Source: Diphasiastrum complanatum (taxonomy: Eukaryota; Streptophyta; Lycopodiopsida; Lycopodiales; Lycopodiaceae). From it: DNA of 64,000 nt. Within the stretch, counting starts at the first letter, position 1. Each line of letters starts with the position of its first letter. Below are positions 1 to 10,670 of this stretch, piece by piece. The stretch spans positions 34,692,361-34,756,360 of the forward strand of contig CM055106.1 of the NCBI GenBank assembly GCA_029204225.1, written 5' to 3'. The notes below the pieces were generated by a model. That model did no database searches. It was not told where the DNA came from and was given only the letters and a program-made list of their open reading frames with translations. The position numbers were made by a program, and so were the translations under genes.

Positions 1-640
1 AGCTTTCATGATCTTGCTTCCCTTCTTTAATGTATTTGTGGAATTAGAATAGATTTCTTGTTTTTCATTATGTTTGTGGAAGTAGAGTGGATTAGATTCT
101 TGCTTTCTTGTTCTTGATTTTAAACAAGCTTCAAGTAAACTAAATAGGCTGGATTTTGTGGTGTAGATCTTGCATATCCCCTAACAGTCCAGTTCTTGAT
201 GTTCTTGAGAAGCCCAAAAATCAAGAAATGGTTATTTCTTGATCCTTGCACTTTGGTGGCTTGTTAGTTAGTTTCTTGTTTCTTCTGTCTTACATTTCTG
301 TTGATCCATTAGATTAATCTGAGAATCTTGATTGTTTCCAATCGTTTTACAATAGTTAGAAGTAAGAATTAAATGGAGTTCACCTGCAATGCATGTTTAT
401 CTTTGGATGGACGTTATAGGCTTGCATAGTTTTTGATTTCATGAGTAACGTGAACTGAGTAATCCACTGACAGGCTGGATTAAATATACTACAACAAAAA
501 CCAAACCTTCTGACTGATTTGACGATGTATTAAGAAGAACACATCAATATTGCCTAACTGCCTGGTAACGGGTAGAAACTTCCTATAACTAGAGTTAAGA
601 AACCAAAAGAAATTGCTTTACAGATTCTAAGTGATATACA
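1..640. repeat. Diverged direct repeat, copy 1
   Basis: This stretch matches 1590-2200 in the same orientation, about 1.56 kb apart. Shared landmarks include 'gtaaactaaatagg', 'agttcttgatgttcttg', 'tatttcttgatccttg' and, near the right end, 'tgacaggc' and 'ctggtaacgg'. The copies are roughly 75-80% alike by eye with small indels. No open frame of note runs through it. It could be a pair of LTR or leader segments of an old retroelement; I cannot assign it. Confidence 0.6.
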
Positions 641-930
641 TAACTCCAATCTCATCAATGGCATACAAACTTTGATGCTTTTCCTAGGTTTAGCACCAAA
701 AAACTCATCAAAATCTACAAAATGGAATTGTTTGGATCTTGTGTATATTGAAGATTAGAGATAGGTTCATACACATGTAGACAGAACATATTTATATGCT
801 CACCAAGTTTGGTTCAATAATGTTCACTTTTGGACTTGATTACAACTCGCCCTTACAAGACTAGCTTTCAAGCAAAATCTTGCTAAAAATGGATTGTCCA
901 ATGATCATTAACTATCCTCTTGTACTTGGC
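641..930. other. Unassigned non-coding stretch
   Basis: AT-rich DNA between the first repeat copy and a candidate primer-binding site. I see no coding region or RNA gene. If the primer-site reading at 931-946 is right, this is leader or internal sequence of a decayed minus-strand LTR element. Confidence 0.4.
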
Positions 931-946
931 TCTGATACCATATTGA
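931..946 (-). promoter_or_regulatory. Candidate retroelement primer-binding site
   Basis: The minus strand reads TGGTATCAGAGCC, the classic plant LTR-retrotransposon primer site matching initiator tRNA-Met. On the + strand it is followed directly by 'tgaaagtacaatac' at 947, which would be the TG/CA end of an LTR lying to the right. No matching second LTR was found, so the parent element is not defined. Confidence 0.45.
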
Positions 947-957
947 AAGTACAATAC

Positions 958-1250
958 AAAGGCATGAGGCTCACATGATTTTAAACTATTATCCTAGCTA
1001 GTATTTCTCGGCTCTTATGCTCGGCTCTCATTCTCATCCTTCTCTTCTTCCTAAGGGACCTCCTCAGTCTAGGGTGAGAGATTGTTGGCTGATTCTAACG
1101 AATCCCCAAGATACTTGGCCAGAGCTACCCACGAGCACCTCTCACCTTAGACCGAGGAGGTCTCTGAGAAGACGAGACGAATGAAGACTGAGAGCCGAGG
1201 AATACTAGTTAATACTGACAAGCAAGAACTGTGCAAGCCTCATGGTGAAT
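958..1250. repeat. Foldback (inverted-repeat) element
   Basis: Two arms of about 85-140 bp are inverted around roughly 1105. The left arm runs from 'catgaggctcac' through 'tatttctcggctct' to 'gacctcctcagtctaggg'. The right arm carries their reverse complements: 'ccttagaccgaggaggtc', then 'gagagccgaggaatac', then 'agcctcatg'. The loop of about 60 bp has no gene. This looks like a foldback or MITE-type element, or a hairpin inside an LTR. No clear target duplication was found. Confidence 0.6.
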
Positions 1251-1589
1251 CCTGAAGATGGAATGACCATGTAGGAACTAGTATTTCTAGGCAAATGTAA
1301 TAAATGCAAGTAGACCCCTCTTTAAGAAAGTATAGTGAGCCGCCTTTTGATGTTGACATCTAGTGGAGTGCATTATTCCACTTGTAATTTGTGAAATGTG
1401 GAAATACCACTAGGATGCCACCTAAGGACTCTCTTGCCTATTTAAGAGACTCTCTCTTTGAGAAGAGGAGCTTTTTGTGTAATGTACCTACTCCATGTCC
1501 AAATTAGAAGAGCCTCCATGAGTTTTGGTGTATCCTTTGAGCTCCTTGATCACGCTTGTTTCTTGAGTGATGCATTCATGATGCTGCCC
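1251..1589. other. Possible LTR/promoter-like stretch
   Basis: No gene. A TATA-like 'cctatttaagagactctc' near 1436-1455, followed by pyrimidine/purine-rich sequence, looks like an LTR promoter and R region in + orientation, but no partner LTR was found. Confidence 0.25.
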
Positions 1590-2200
1590 TTCCATCCTTT
1601 GTGTGTAGTTCTGGATCATAGAGTGGATTAGTTTTTTTGTTTTCTTGTGTAAATGTAGGAATCAACATTCAGGTAAACTAAATAGGTTGGATTTGCAATG
1701 TAAATCTTGCATATCTTCTTACAGTCTAGTTCTTGATGTTCTTGGACTGTCCAAGAATCAAGAAATGAGTATTTCTTGATCCTTGGACTGTTAAATACTG
1801 TTAGATTAGTTTCTTATTTCTTGTATGTGGATTAATGCAGGTGTAGAATAGTTTTAATGTTTAGGATCTGATTCAAATTCATTTTTGCAGCAGTAGAGTA
1901 GGATTTTGACCACTGTTCAACGATTCTGCATGCTGATTTTATGGTTGGACATTTTGGCATGCATGATTAATTGATTGTGGTCATTTATGCATGTGCTTTC
2001 AGTGCAAGAGTGACCAATCTGAGTGTCCTCTGACAGGCAGAATAGAAACAATGATTACCAATCTCTTTCTGTCTGATTTGGGCATCATAGAAACAAGAAA
2101 GCATCAAGCAAATGCCCAATGTAGCTTGGTAACAGGCAAAAACCATTCTGTAAATAAGAAGAAATAACAAGAGACAGCCAACGGATTCTCTAGAGCAGGA
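1590..2200. repeat. Diverged direct repeat, copy 2
   Basis: Second copy of the repeat at 1-640, same strand. Its right end runs into a further local duplication at 2040-2405. Confidence 0.6.
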
Positions 2201-2405
2201 AATCTGTGAACATTTGGCGTCGTTGCCAAGGAAACTTAGAAAATGTAGATTCATCATTCTGCCTGATCTGGGCATTGTAATACAAAAGAAACATCCAATA
2301 AATGCCCAACGAGCCTGGTAACAGGCATAAACCATTCTGTACACAAGAATAAAGAACAAGAAACAGCCAGACAGATTCTCTAGAATAGGGAATCTGTCAA
2401 CATTT
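2040..2405. repeat. Imperfect tandem duplication of about 180 bp
   Basis: Two adjacent units share 'tctgatttgggcat' / 'cctgatctgggcat', 'ggtaacaggc...aaaccattctgta' and 'gaaatctgt..acatttggc'. The first is about 2040-2220 and the second 2250-2405. The minus-strand reading frame through both units shows a repeated peptide pattern, but it lacks similarity to any protein I know and is probably a by-product of the duplication. Confidence 0.6.
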
Positions 2406-2529
2406 GGCCCATTGGCGCTTGCAGCATTCACAGTCATAAACGATACATGTTGCAACACTACCTTTGATCAGATCTATACAAGCAATCTGAAATATTTCCA
2501 AATTCGTTCATAGCTCAAAATGACCTGCA

Positions 2530-2860
2530 ACCACCCTCCACACATTCCAGAAGACCTCCTCCATCACCATCTCATCCTCCTCCTCCTCCTCTCCCATTTC
2601 AGTCGAGACCTCCTTCATCACCATCTCAGTCGAGTCCTCTTTTTCTCCCATCTCAGCCGAGATCTCCTCCGTCACCATCCCAGCCGAGCCCCTTCGTTCC
2701 CGACTCAACTGACTCCCCCTTCGTTACCATCTCGACCGACGTAGATGCTTTAAAAAAAAAACAAAGACCGAGTCGTTTTTGGACTCAATCGACTGAACCC
2801 CTCTGTTGGCATCTCGACCAAGCCCCTCCATTGCCCATAGCAACCAGCAATTGAACTTGC
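2530..2860. repeat. Degenerate minisatellite, CTCAGYCGAG-type
   Basis: Imperfect repeats of roughly 35-40 bp with the core 'ccatctcagtcgag' / 'catctcagccgag' / 'catctcgaccga', mixed with 'cctcctcc' runs. The reading frames on both strands here are low-complexity by-products. No gene is supported. Confidence 0.55.
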
Positions 2861-3241
2861 TGAGTTCCTTGCGAACTTCTACATTACCACGACATTTACC
2901 AGATCGATAATCAAACATAGACATTATATGAAATGAGTTATTGCATGATGTAGAGGAAACCGATGTTCCGTCATCTGCTACTATTTCCAGATAAGAGCAC
3001 CCTCACCATGGAATTGACATTTTATCTCCACTCTTGCAATCTCAAATCTATATGTCTTCACTTTCTAATGAGATTTCCACTACCTGCATATCAAGAAACC
3101 ACTTGGAGAATTAAGAAATCTAAATAGAAGTTCATACATGAATCTCATGATGTGGATACTAATGGGAATAGTATCTTCTCCTTCCATGCATTTCAAGCCA
3201 TATCCTACAATAGACAATTAGAACAACTGAGAAAAATCATC
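2861..3241. other. Unassigned non-coding stretch
   Basis: AT-rich, with no coding region, RNA gene or clear repeat visible. Confidence 0.4.
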
Positions 3242-3642
3242 TGTTGAGAAACTTTGATCAATTTATAATTCTGATTCTAATTCTTCAGTATACATCTCTT
3301 GTTGCCTTGTTGCTTTGTTGTGTGTTTACAATAAATTAGTGCATATGTATTTATATTGTTACAGAATAGGTCTTTTGGCCTTCTTCCTTCTGTAACAGTC
3401 AATCTAATCGTTAAGACCGTGGATGTTCAAAAAACGTTCTGTTTCCAGACTCAAATAATTTTCGTTCACAAATTCTTCACGACAGTTTGTCTGTTCGCCA
3501 CGATTTCGAGTTTCGTGAGAGATGCCGTTCACGACAATTGACAGTTTCGCGATAATTTCAAGTTCAAGATCGTTTCTCAGTCTTTGTCAATTAAACTGTG
3601 CACTTTGTTAGTAGAATTGAGATTTGTCTGTTGAGTTCTACA
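3242..3642 (-). repeat. 3' LTR of decayed copia element (minus)
   Basis: The stretch begins TGTTGAGAAACT and ends GAGTTCTACA on the + strand, so the LTR has TG/CA ends. On the minus strand a purine tract (TTTGAGAGAGAGT, 3643-3656) lies immediately before it, right after the RNase H coding remnant. Both are expected for the 3' LTR of a minus-strand element. The 5' LTR was not found in the window. Confidence 0.55.
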
Positions 3643-3659
3643 ACTCTCTCTCAAAGTGG

Positions 3660-5390
3660 GCCGTTGGATTAATCCCAATATTCTTCGCTGCTTCTCGAAC
3701 AAAGCTTTACTGAGTGTCTTTGTAAACTGTCATTTCCTCTATAGGTATGAATACTGTCTTCGGTATTTTCTTTTCGACTAAGTACCGAATAACATGATAC
3801 TTGATAGCTATATGCTTTGTTTTTGAATGAAACATAGGATCTTTCGTATGATAGATTGTTGAAGTGTTATCCATTAGTAAGACATAAGGTTTAGAAATAG
3901 TTTCATCAAATCCTTCCAACATTTATTTGATCCATATCAGCTCGTTTGCCATCTTAGCTGTTGCTATATATTCTGCCTCACATGAAGATTAAGCTATTGT
4001 TGTTTGTTCTGGCTTATCCAAAGCATGGTTGTGCCAGATGCTATAGTACAATCTCCTGAAATACTTTTGCTATCATCCTTCATGGATGCCCATCTTGCTG
4101 TAAGATTCAATCCGAAATCCAACTTCTTTTGAATAACACAGTCAATAGTCTTTCATTTCTTGGAGATATTGTACTACTATTTTTGCTAACTTCCAATGTA
4201 ATGATCCTGGGTTATGATTAAATTGGCTCAGCCTGTATACTGCAAATGCTCTATCAGGTCTGGTGTTGTCTACAAGATACAACAATGATCCAATCAACCT
4301 TCGATAGGGTGTATTGGCCATTCGTTTCTATTCTTCGAGAGTTTGCAGACAATATGCCTTGCTCAGTATTGTTCCAGGTATTATCAGAGTATGCACACCT
4401 TTGCATTCGAGCATGTTGAAGTCTTCAATGATTTTTTGAGTATACTTTTGTTGGTGAAGATACAACTTGCCACCTTCAAAGTCTCTTTCAATCTGTAAGC
4501 CTAGATAGATTTTTGCTTCTCCTAGGTCAGCGATCTCAAATATTCCAGAAATGTCTCTTTTGACATCTAAAATCAATTTACCTTTTCTTGAGAAGATAAG
4601 AGTGTCGTCAACATAAACAGCTAGAATGATAATTTTATCTTTGACATGTTTGATATAGACATTCGATTCAATGAATAAAGGTTCGAAGCCTAAAGAATGT
4701 AGTGCTTTATCCTTCTTTCTATACCATTGTCTGGTTGGGTGTTTCAGACCATAGATGCTTTTATTCATGTGACATTCAAATTCTAGATATTTTTGGCTTA
4801 TAAAACCAAGTGGTTGATCCATGAATAGGTCTTCTTCTAATTCTGCATGCAAGAAGGTAGTTTTCTCCCCACAATATGGATTTTGAGATCATGAGCCACT
4901 ACATAAGTGAATAACAAGCGAATTGATGTGTGTTTGACTACTGGTGAGAAAGTATTAGTGTAGTCGATCCCATATTTATGTGAAAAACCTTTTGCAACCA
5001 ATCTTGCTTTATATCCGATGTTGTCTCCATCAGGACCTGTTTTGATCTTGTAGATCCATTTGCATTTAACTGATTTTCTTCCATCAGGTATAGGTGCAAG
5101 TGTCCATACATTGTTCTTATACATGGATGACATTTCGTCTTCGATTGCTTGAATTCAATGATCTTTATTTGGGCCATCAATAGCTTTTTCAAATGTTTGA
5201 GATTCGTCTATGAAGCCACAAAATTCGATAGCTATATTTGTTGAAACATCCTAACCAAATCTTACTGGTGGTTTTCTTTGTCTATCATATCTTCTCACAG
5301 TTTGTACAGGTTTTGAATTCAGTTCTGCATTTTCAGGTTCGATCTGGTTTGCTTGAATTTGAACAAGTGATTCGATCTTTTAGGTACTCG
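3660..5390 (-). pseudogene. Ty1-copia pol remnant (RT and RNase H)
   Basis: Minus-strand pieces follow the order of a copia polyprotein. First comes the RT entry region with 'KCKWIYKIK' and '[11 protein letters not shown]' (about 5133-4870). Next is the RT core with 'SIYGLKHPTRQWY' and catalytic 'YVDD' (about 4852-4330). RNase H follows, with 'CEAEYIATAKMANELIWI' in a broken frame and 'TSTIYHTKDPMFHSKTKHI' (about 3922-3707). Several stops and frame changes separate the pieces, so no functional protein can be made. Gag, protease and integrase are missing upstream. It lies directly before the candidate LTR at 3242-3642. Confidence 0.88.
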
Positions 5391-5413
5391 ATCTACCATT
5401 GAGCTATCCGCCC
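5377..5413 (-). other. tRNA-5'-half-like sequence
   Basis: The minus strand reads GGGCGGATAGCTCAATGGTA, then GATCGAGTA. It resembles the acceptor 5' strand, D arm and A box of a tRNA. A T-loop-like 'GATCGAATC' follows closely, but no anticodon stem fits. It sits at the truncated 5' end of the copia remnant. It could be a broken tRNA-derived sequence or chance. Confidence 0.25.
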
Positions 5414-6249
5414 TATTTGAAAGTTCTCTCTAGAGTGTGGATTGATATTCCAACAAAAACCTCAAAACCCTTGAAACTAGGTGAGTTCATTTTCAAGTTG
5501 TATTAAAATTTCGTAATTTGCCAAGAAAGTAGGTGATATCATTTTCACTTTCCATAAAATTCAAAATTTTCTGTTAAAGTCCGACTACCAACCATGCATT
5601 CTTTTCCTTGAGCTAAGCAAAATCAATCATCCATCACATTTATATGTGAATGTAGTGTTCATATGCTGGTACTCGGTTGGAGTAAATCAACAAAAAGAGA
5701 CTACAAATACAAATTCAATCTGTACTTTTAGGTGGATTTAATTTCAAGGGTCTGTCTTTATGAGAATTTACAACAATTATGACAGACACCATATCTGCAT
5801 ATTGTTCTGCATGTTCTTCTGATTCAGAGTTTACCTACAGAGTCTGTTAGATATGTGTTTGACTAGAATCAGAACTTTTGGTGCTTGCATGCAATGGATG
5901 TACAGAGATTTGGATCTGATTGCATGAATTTGTGGATTTTTCCCACAAATTTTGGTTCATAAGATTCTAAATGTTTATAATTGACGGATCATAAATTGAT
6001 ACTTAAAGGTCATTAGATGATTATATGGGAAATATGATCCTTAAGATGATGAGTAATTCTTGATCGATTGGTGGAGTTAAAATTTAGATTTGTTATTTGA
6101 ACTCTAAATTTGTGTACAAACTTGAGATTGTTTGGATCTCACAGGCATTTTCATTAAGTAATTGTTTACTTATGAGAAATTTGCTTACCTTTATAGGTTG
6201 TAGTTAAGGAATGCTTGTGTATTGTTTTTCAAGCCTAAAATCTCCGGTT
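5414..6249. other. Unassigned non-coding stretch
   Basis: AT-rich DNA with no supported gene. It may be decayed retroelement sequence, but I saw no diagnostic motif. Confidence 0.4.
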
Positions 6250-7082
6250 AATTAGGAGCAGTTAAGTCTATCAAGATTGAATGGTTGCTATTTTTTGGTA
6301 TGTGATGCTAGGGATAGAGCACTTATCTCAAGAGAGTATCTGGGGTACTCAGGACTGAGTTGAAGTCATTTTTATCTTGATGGATCTCCTAAGAGATTTT
6401 GGTGGGATGAGTTTTGTACCAAGAAGCATTTAGGACAGGTCTACAAGTAATTTGTGGATAGTCTCGGACTATAATTGTTTTGGATCTTTAACTTTTGAAC
6501 ATTGACTTCCAATATAAGGTGAAAACTCACCCAATGATTCATGTAAATTGAGGTACATGAAGGTGATGTTATTAGATTGGAGAGAATCAAACCCAATAGG
6601 GAAATTTATCTTTTAGTGTATTTCTAAAAGGTCGATATAGTATTTCATTGTAGAGACAGACAATTTGAGAATTATCCCATCTCTAAATACTTATTTGATA
6701 TTGAAGTCAGACTAAAGATTGATTTTCAGGGTAATTGTGAAAGTTAAATGATTGATTTGTTAGCTTTTAAACTTAATCTTCAAGTTTGGTCGACTGCTCA
6801 TCCGGTGTGTATCATGTAAATTTAGTTTATATGATGATGACAGTTTGATGTATTGAAGGTTTTGCCCATTTGGAAGATTTATCGCTCAATGTACCTTTGG
6901 ACCCTGAATGAGTACTCAAGGATCAGAGATAAACAATTGAGAAATCGTTCTATCTTTGTGTGCTTGCTTAGGTTGGTTAGTCAAATTGAGGATAATGATT
7001 CATGGAAAGAGTTAAAAGCATACAAATTGGATTTTCCCTAGATACTCGTTTTGAGGACAGAACTGGTTTAAGGGGGGAAGAA
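6250..7082 (+). pseudogene. Ty3-gypsy pol 3' remnant with chromodomain-like end
   Basis: Broken + strand frames give integrase C-terminal and chromodomain-like text: 'VHHVNLVY' (about 6815), 'IEDNDSWKELKAYKLDFP' (about 6985-7040) and 'TRFEDRTGLRGEECYV' (about 7040-7090). The 'DSWKEL...FP...FEDRTGLRGE' pattern matches the end of many plant gypsy polyproteins. Frame shifts and stops are frequent. The sequence ends in a purine tract (AAGGGGGGAAGAA, 7070-7082) abutting an LTR. The upstream RT part is not recognisable. Confidence 0.6.
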
Positions 7083-7570
7083 TGTTACGTCCATGTCCTG
7101 TACAAGGGAATCAGAATAATTCCTGACAAGGATAGTCGGTCACTCCAGGTGTATATGGTTATTGGTTATGCCTCGTCATTTCGGGCTTGGCCTGTAAAGT
7201 AATTAATAATCATATGAGGGCCCAGACCTATAATTGGACATAGGAGCACATGCATAGTGAATGACTGCTTTAATGCAAGAATAGGTGGTCAATAGCTCAA
7301 TATAGGTTGCATGGGGATCCTAGGGGGAATATTCTCTCTCTCATGAGGAGAATATGTCCATTGGAAACTCGCCCTCCTCCTATTGAAAATTTAATTTCTT
7401 GAGCTTGTTTCTCCTCCTCTCTCTTAGATTCTTCACTATGGCTTGGGGGCTAGGTCCAGGAAGAAACTCCAGGAGGGATCTAGGTTTGGATGGGTGGTTT
7501 TGCTCCACATGTGTCCTTTTGGTTGTTTTGCAATAGGTTCTAGTCAGATCTTCATTTCGTGATCCTTACA
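7083..7570 (+). repeat. 3' LTR of gypsy remnant
   Basis: Begins TGTTACGTCC directly after the purine tract and ends GATCCTTACA, giving a 488-bp LTR with TG/CA ends. No second copy is in the window. The right edge is inferred from the CA end and is less certain than the left. Confidence 0.6.
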
Positions 7571-8410
7571 CGTATCCTCGAAAGATCGATCCCATACTCT
7601 TCGTTTGTTGCCACAGAGTGAGAATAAACCCAGCTCATCGACTACTATCAATTCGTCCATTGCTCTATTTTCCTCACCCATAAATGTATCCCCGTTATGG
7701 AGTCAAAATAGCCATTCAAAACACATTTTAAGTCACATTCCTGAAAGGTTTCTGCTTCTTCTGTTGCAAAACCATCGCCAGAGCTCACGTCTGAGCAATT
7801 GTAGAAAAAAGGTGGAAATAATTCTTGAAGGGATGATACGAAGATCGGCACCTCATGTGCACCTTCATTCTAAAAAGATTTAATGTTTGATGCGATCTCC
7901 TCAAATGGCTTGGCTTGTAGCTTTCGTTTGATTCTTTGCTAGGCAATCCATTGAAACCGCGAGAGTTGCTATTGTTATATGCGGATGAGGGCGAATGCTT
8001 CTAGGCTTCTTTCATGACACCCCCAGGGTGGTGGAGACAACGAATCCTAGGTGCTATGCCTTTTTTATCCATGAGTTTTGCCATAGGTGGAGACATTGAC
8101 AATGACTTCATGCGTAGTCCAGTTGACCCAGGCGGCGAGCGCTCATGCGAGCTCTCATGCCTCGATGCAATGACATTGGAGATAGCCGAAGAGGAGGCAG
8201 CCAAGGAGAGAACATCAAAGAGAGAGAGAGAAGAGGAGAGGAGAGAAAGAGAGGCGCCAAACGCGAGACACTTGAATCGACGTAACCAGAGGTAGGCCGA
8301 ATGGTCGAGACACCCAAACGGAGGTAAGCAGAGATGACGTGGATTTTTAATTTTTAATTTTAATGATGACGTGTAATTTTCTCCATGCAAAGAACTTTTA
8401 AATGGGTATG
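7571..8410. other. Intergenic stretch upstream of COX14-like gene
   Basis: No gene is supported. A purine-rich (GA) run is at about 8208-8252. Overlapping frames on both strands around 8000-8390 are low-complexity and share no similarity I recognise. It probably holds the promoter of the downstream gene. Confidence 0.4.
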
Positions 8411-8418
8411 AGATGGCC

Positions 8419-8427
8419 TTATAAAAA
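8419..8427 (+). promoter_or_regulatory. Candidate TATA box
   Basis: 'ttataaaaa' lies about 30-40 bp before the likely start of the 5'UTR exon of the COX14-like gene. Position and sequence fit a plant TATA box; the transcription start is not determined. Confidence 0.35.
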
Positions 8428-8449
8428 TCGCTTAAATCATTCAGTTCAA

Positions 8450-8790
8450 AAACTTAATCGTCTTTGCAGGACCAACTTGAACACATAGTATCACCTTTGC
8501 AAGGCGAGACCAAAAATTTATTTGATCGCTGCTTTAAAGACCGTAATTCTATTTGCCGGACTCAGAGGGCCAAAAGTCAAATGGAAGGCCCGTCAGGTTA
8601 AGGGCAGGCCTCCCTACGCTGGAGGGCTACCCCTTGGTTAAAGGCCCTCCCGCTCCCTTCCAGTCTCCAGGGGAGAAAACCCCAGTTCAGAAGAAGGAAC
8701 GATTAGATTAAGCGAGGAAAGTGCGATCGATCCGCAGCGCTTGCTTTCACAAAAGAGGCCGCCATTGTTCGTAAACCTCTCCAAAATCAG
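8450..8790 (+). other. COX14: Likely 5'UTR exon of COX14-like gene
   Basis: A relatively GC-rich block ends 'ccaaaatcag' followed by 'gtacac', a good 5' splice donor at 8791. The coding exon begins after an acceptor (ttccag, ending 10668), so intron 1 would be 8791-10668. It contains no ATG-led frame that continues the protein. The left edge is approximate. Confidence 0.4.
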
Positions 8791-9317
8791 GTACACATAT
8801 TCCGGTTCATCCACTTTATCTTTATCTGTCTGTAATAACACATTTCCAACATCATCTATCAGGAATCTAGGGTTTATCAAATATGCGATTGCATTTTCAA
8901 CCTTTTAGTTTCATCGGAGACTGTGATATGCTTGATCAACATGGTTAATGCTCTTCACGGCATCATTTTTACTGGAATTGATCATTTTTTATTTATTTCA
9001 GCAAATATGGAATTATGCAAGTATTTGCCCCTTACCTTCTGCTTTTTTAAACACTGTTGATTATATTTCCTTATAAATCGAGTCGAACATATTCCTAAGA
9101 GTATGTATTAGGAATTTAGGGTTAGTGTGATGCTTATTTCTAAGAGAGTATGTATAGTATTGGCCCCTTATATTCTGCTTTGTGACAAGCTGCTATCTAG
9201 ACATATCTCTTCAGAAACTAGCCGAACATATCTTGTATGTTGGAACATTATTTTGCATGCTTAGTAACAGTATTATCTTGTGGATGCTACTTTGGTCTTC
9301 AAAACCTGGATTTCTGA

Positions 9318-9470
9318 AGTGCTGTATCCCTTTAATCCTGCACATAAGGCTGCTGCAAGCTTGATCTCCACAGACGTTTCGAGGCAATGGTTTTGTGAAG
9401 TGTATTCCTTTAATCCTGCACGTAAGGCTGCTGCAAGCTTGAGCTCCACAGACATATTAAGGCAATGTTG
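9318..9470. repeat. Tandem duplication, two units of about 75-80 bp
   Basis: Both units contain 'cctttaatcctgcac', 'aaggctgctgcaagcttga' and 'ctccacagac', followed by '..aggcaatg'. They lie inside intron 1 of the COX14-like gene. Confidence 0.8.
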
Positions 9471-9739
9471 CCCAGTAGTTATTGAATCTTGTGTGTTTTT
9501 GAAAGACGTATGCCACCAACACTGATCTGTTAAATAGTAGCTAGTTGATTTTGCATTTTGAAGTTTCAATGGAACTGAGTTGAATTTGAATTTGATGTTT
9601 GTCCTAGATAGACTTAGCCACCACAGATGATAGCTGATATGACCTCTAAATTACAGATTAGTAACTGCTTTCACCAAAAATGGCCGATCTTGGGGTTATG
9701 GTTTTAGCATTGATTGTGGTTATGGAACTTTCAATATTG

Positions 9740-9835
9740 TATCCACACGTATTCATTTCGAGCTTTTTGGTTTGGAACGTTTTGGTCTGTACATACGGAA
9801 CGGAACGAGTTCCGTACATGTGAACCATCGTACAA
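9740..9835. repeat. GGAAC/GTTCC-rich island in intron 1
   Basis: Contains 'ggaacggaacgagttccg' and 'tggaacgttttgg', resembling the GTTCCG-rich cores of the hAT-related short elements elsewhere in the window. I could not define its ends or a target duplication. Confidence 0.35.
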
Positions 9836-10670
9836 GAAAAAAAAAACATTGGGTATTTTTTTCCAACTAAGAAAAGTCCCTTCTCAAAAATAATTTGAAA
9901 TCACATTTTTTGAAGTAGATTGTCCCTATTTATTTTAGAGAATCTTAACATAATTCATTTTTATTTGATGCACTTGAAGCATTTTACACTTACAAAATCT
10001 TGTACCTGGTTCTTATTAGTTCAATATGGCTTCTAAAATGTGATTTGGGGGCGTCATTCAAAGACCTAGTCTCTTTTGTCATTGAGGCTGAATTTACCCT
10101 TTCTGCTCACATTTATTGAAGTCCTTGAATGTGCGTGATAACATAATCAGGAAGTTGAACTCTTTTTTGGGGAAGGGATTTTTTGAAACAGTATTCAATA
10201 TCTTTTTGGGACAAGTCCGTGTCTCAATATTGTCTGAATGCTACAATGATTGCTCCACTTCAAAATGCAATCTATAAATGGGTTTTTTTTACGTCTTAAC
10301 AGTCTATCTAAGCAGCCCAATGTTGGAATAACATTATCTGAAGGGATTACACCATTGGCTATGTAAAGGTTATCTATTTTCTTGCATATCACAAGCTAAT
10401 TACGTACATTTGAAGGATGCCAAGATTAGGTTTTCTTTAATAAATATGCCAAGTATGACATTATTGTTCCCCGAAAGAGAAATTTTGCGATATGATAAAG
10501 GCACAAATTAGCCACTGTTTTTTAAGAAGTGGTCAATATGTGGTGCTCTTGAGTTCTATTTTTTATTCTTATTTCCTCCATTACTTTTATTTCATCACTC
10601 CAACACTCTTTTCAAAAGCCATTTTTGTTTGGTGAAATTGTAGATAAGTCGCTGACTAGTATTTCCAGGC

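Noticed and set aside
8001..8390. Overlapping frames on both strands upstream of the COX14-like gene
   Set aside because: Purine-rich low-complexity sequence (GA run) keeps frames open; neither strand gives a recognisable protein.
9471..9490. Another hAT-type end ('caatgttgcccag') in COX14-like intron 1
   Set aside because: No partner end or 8-bp duplication was found; a short chance match.
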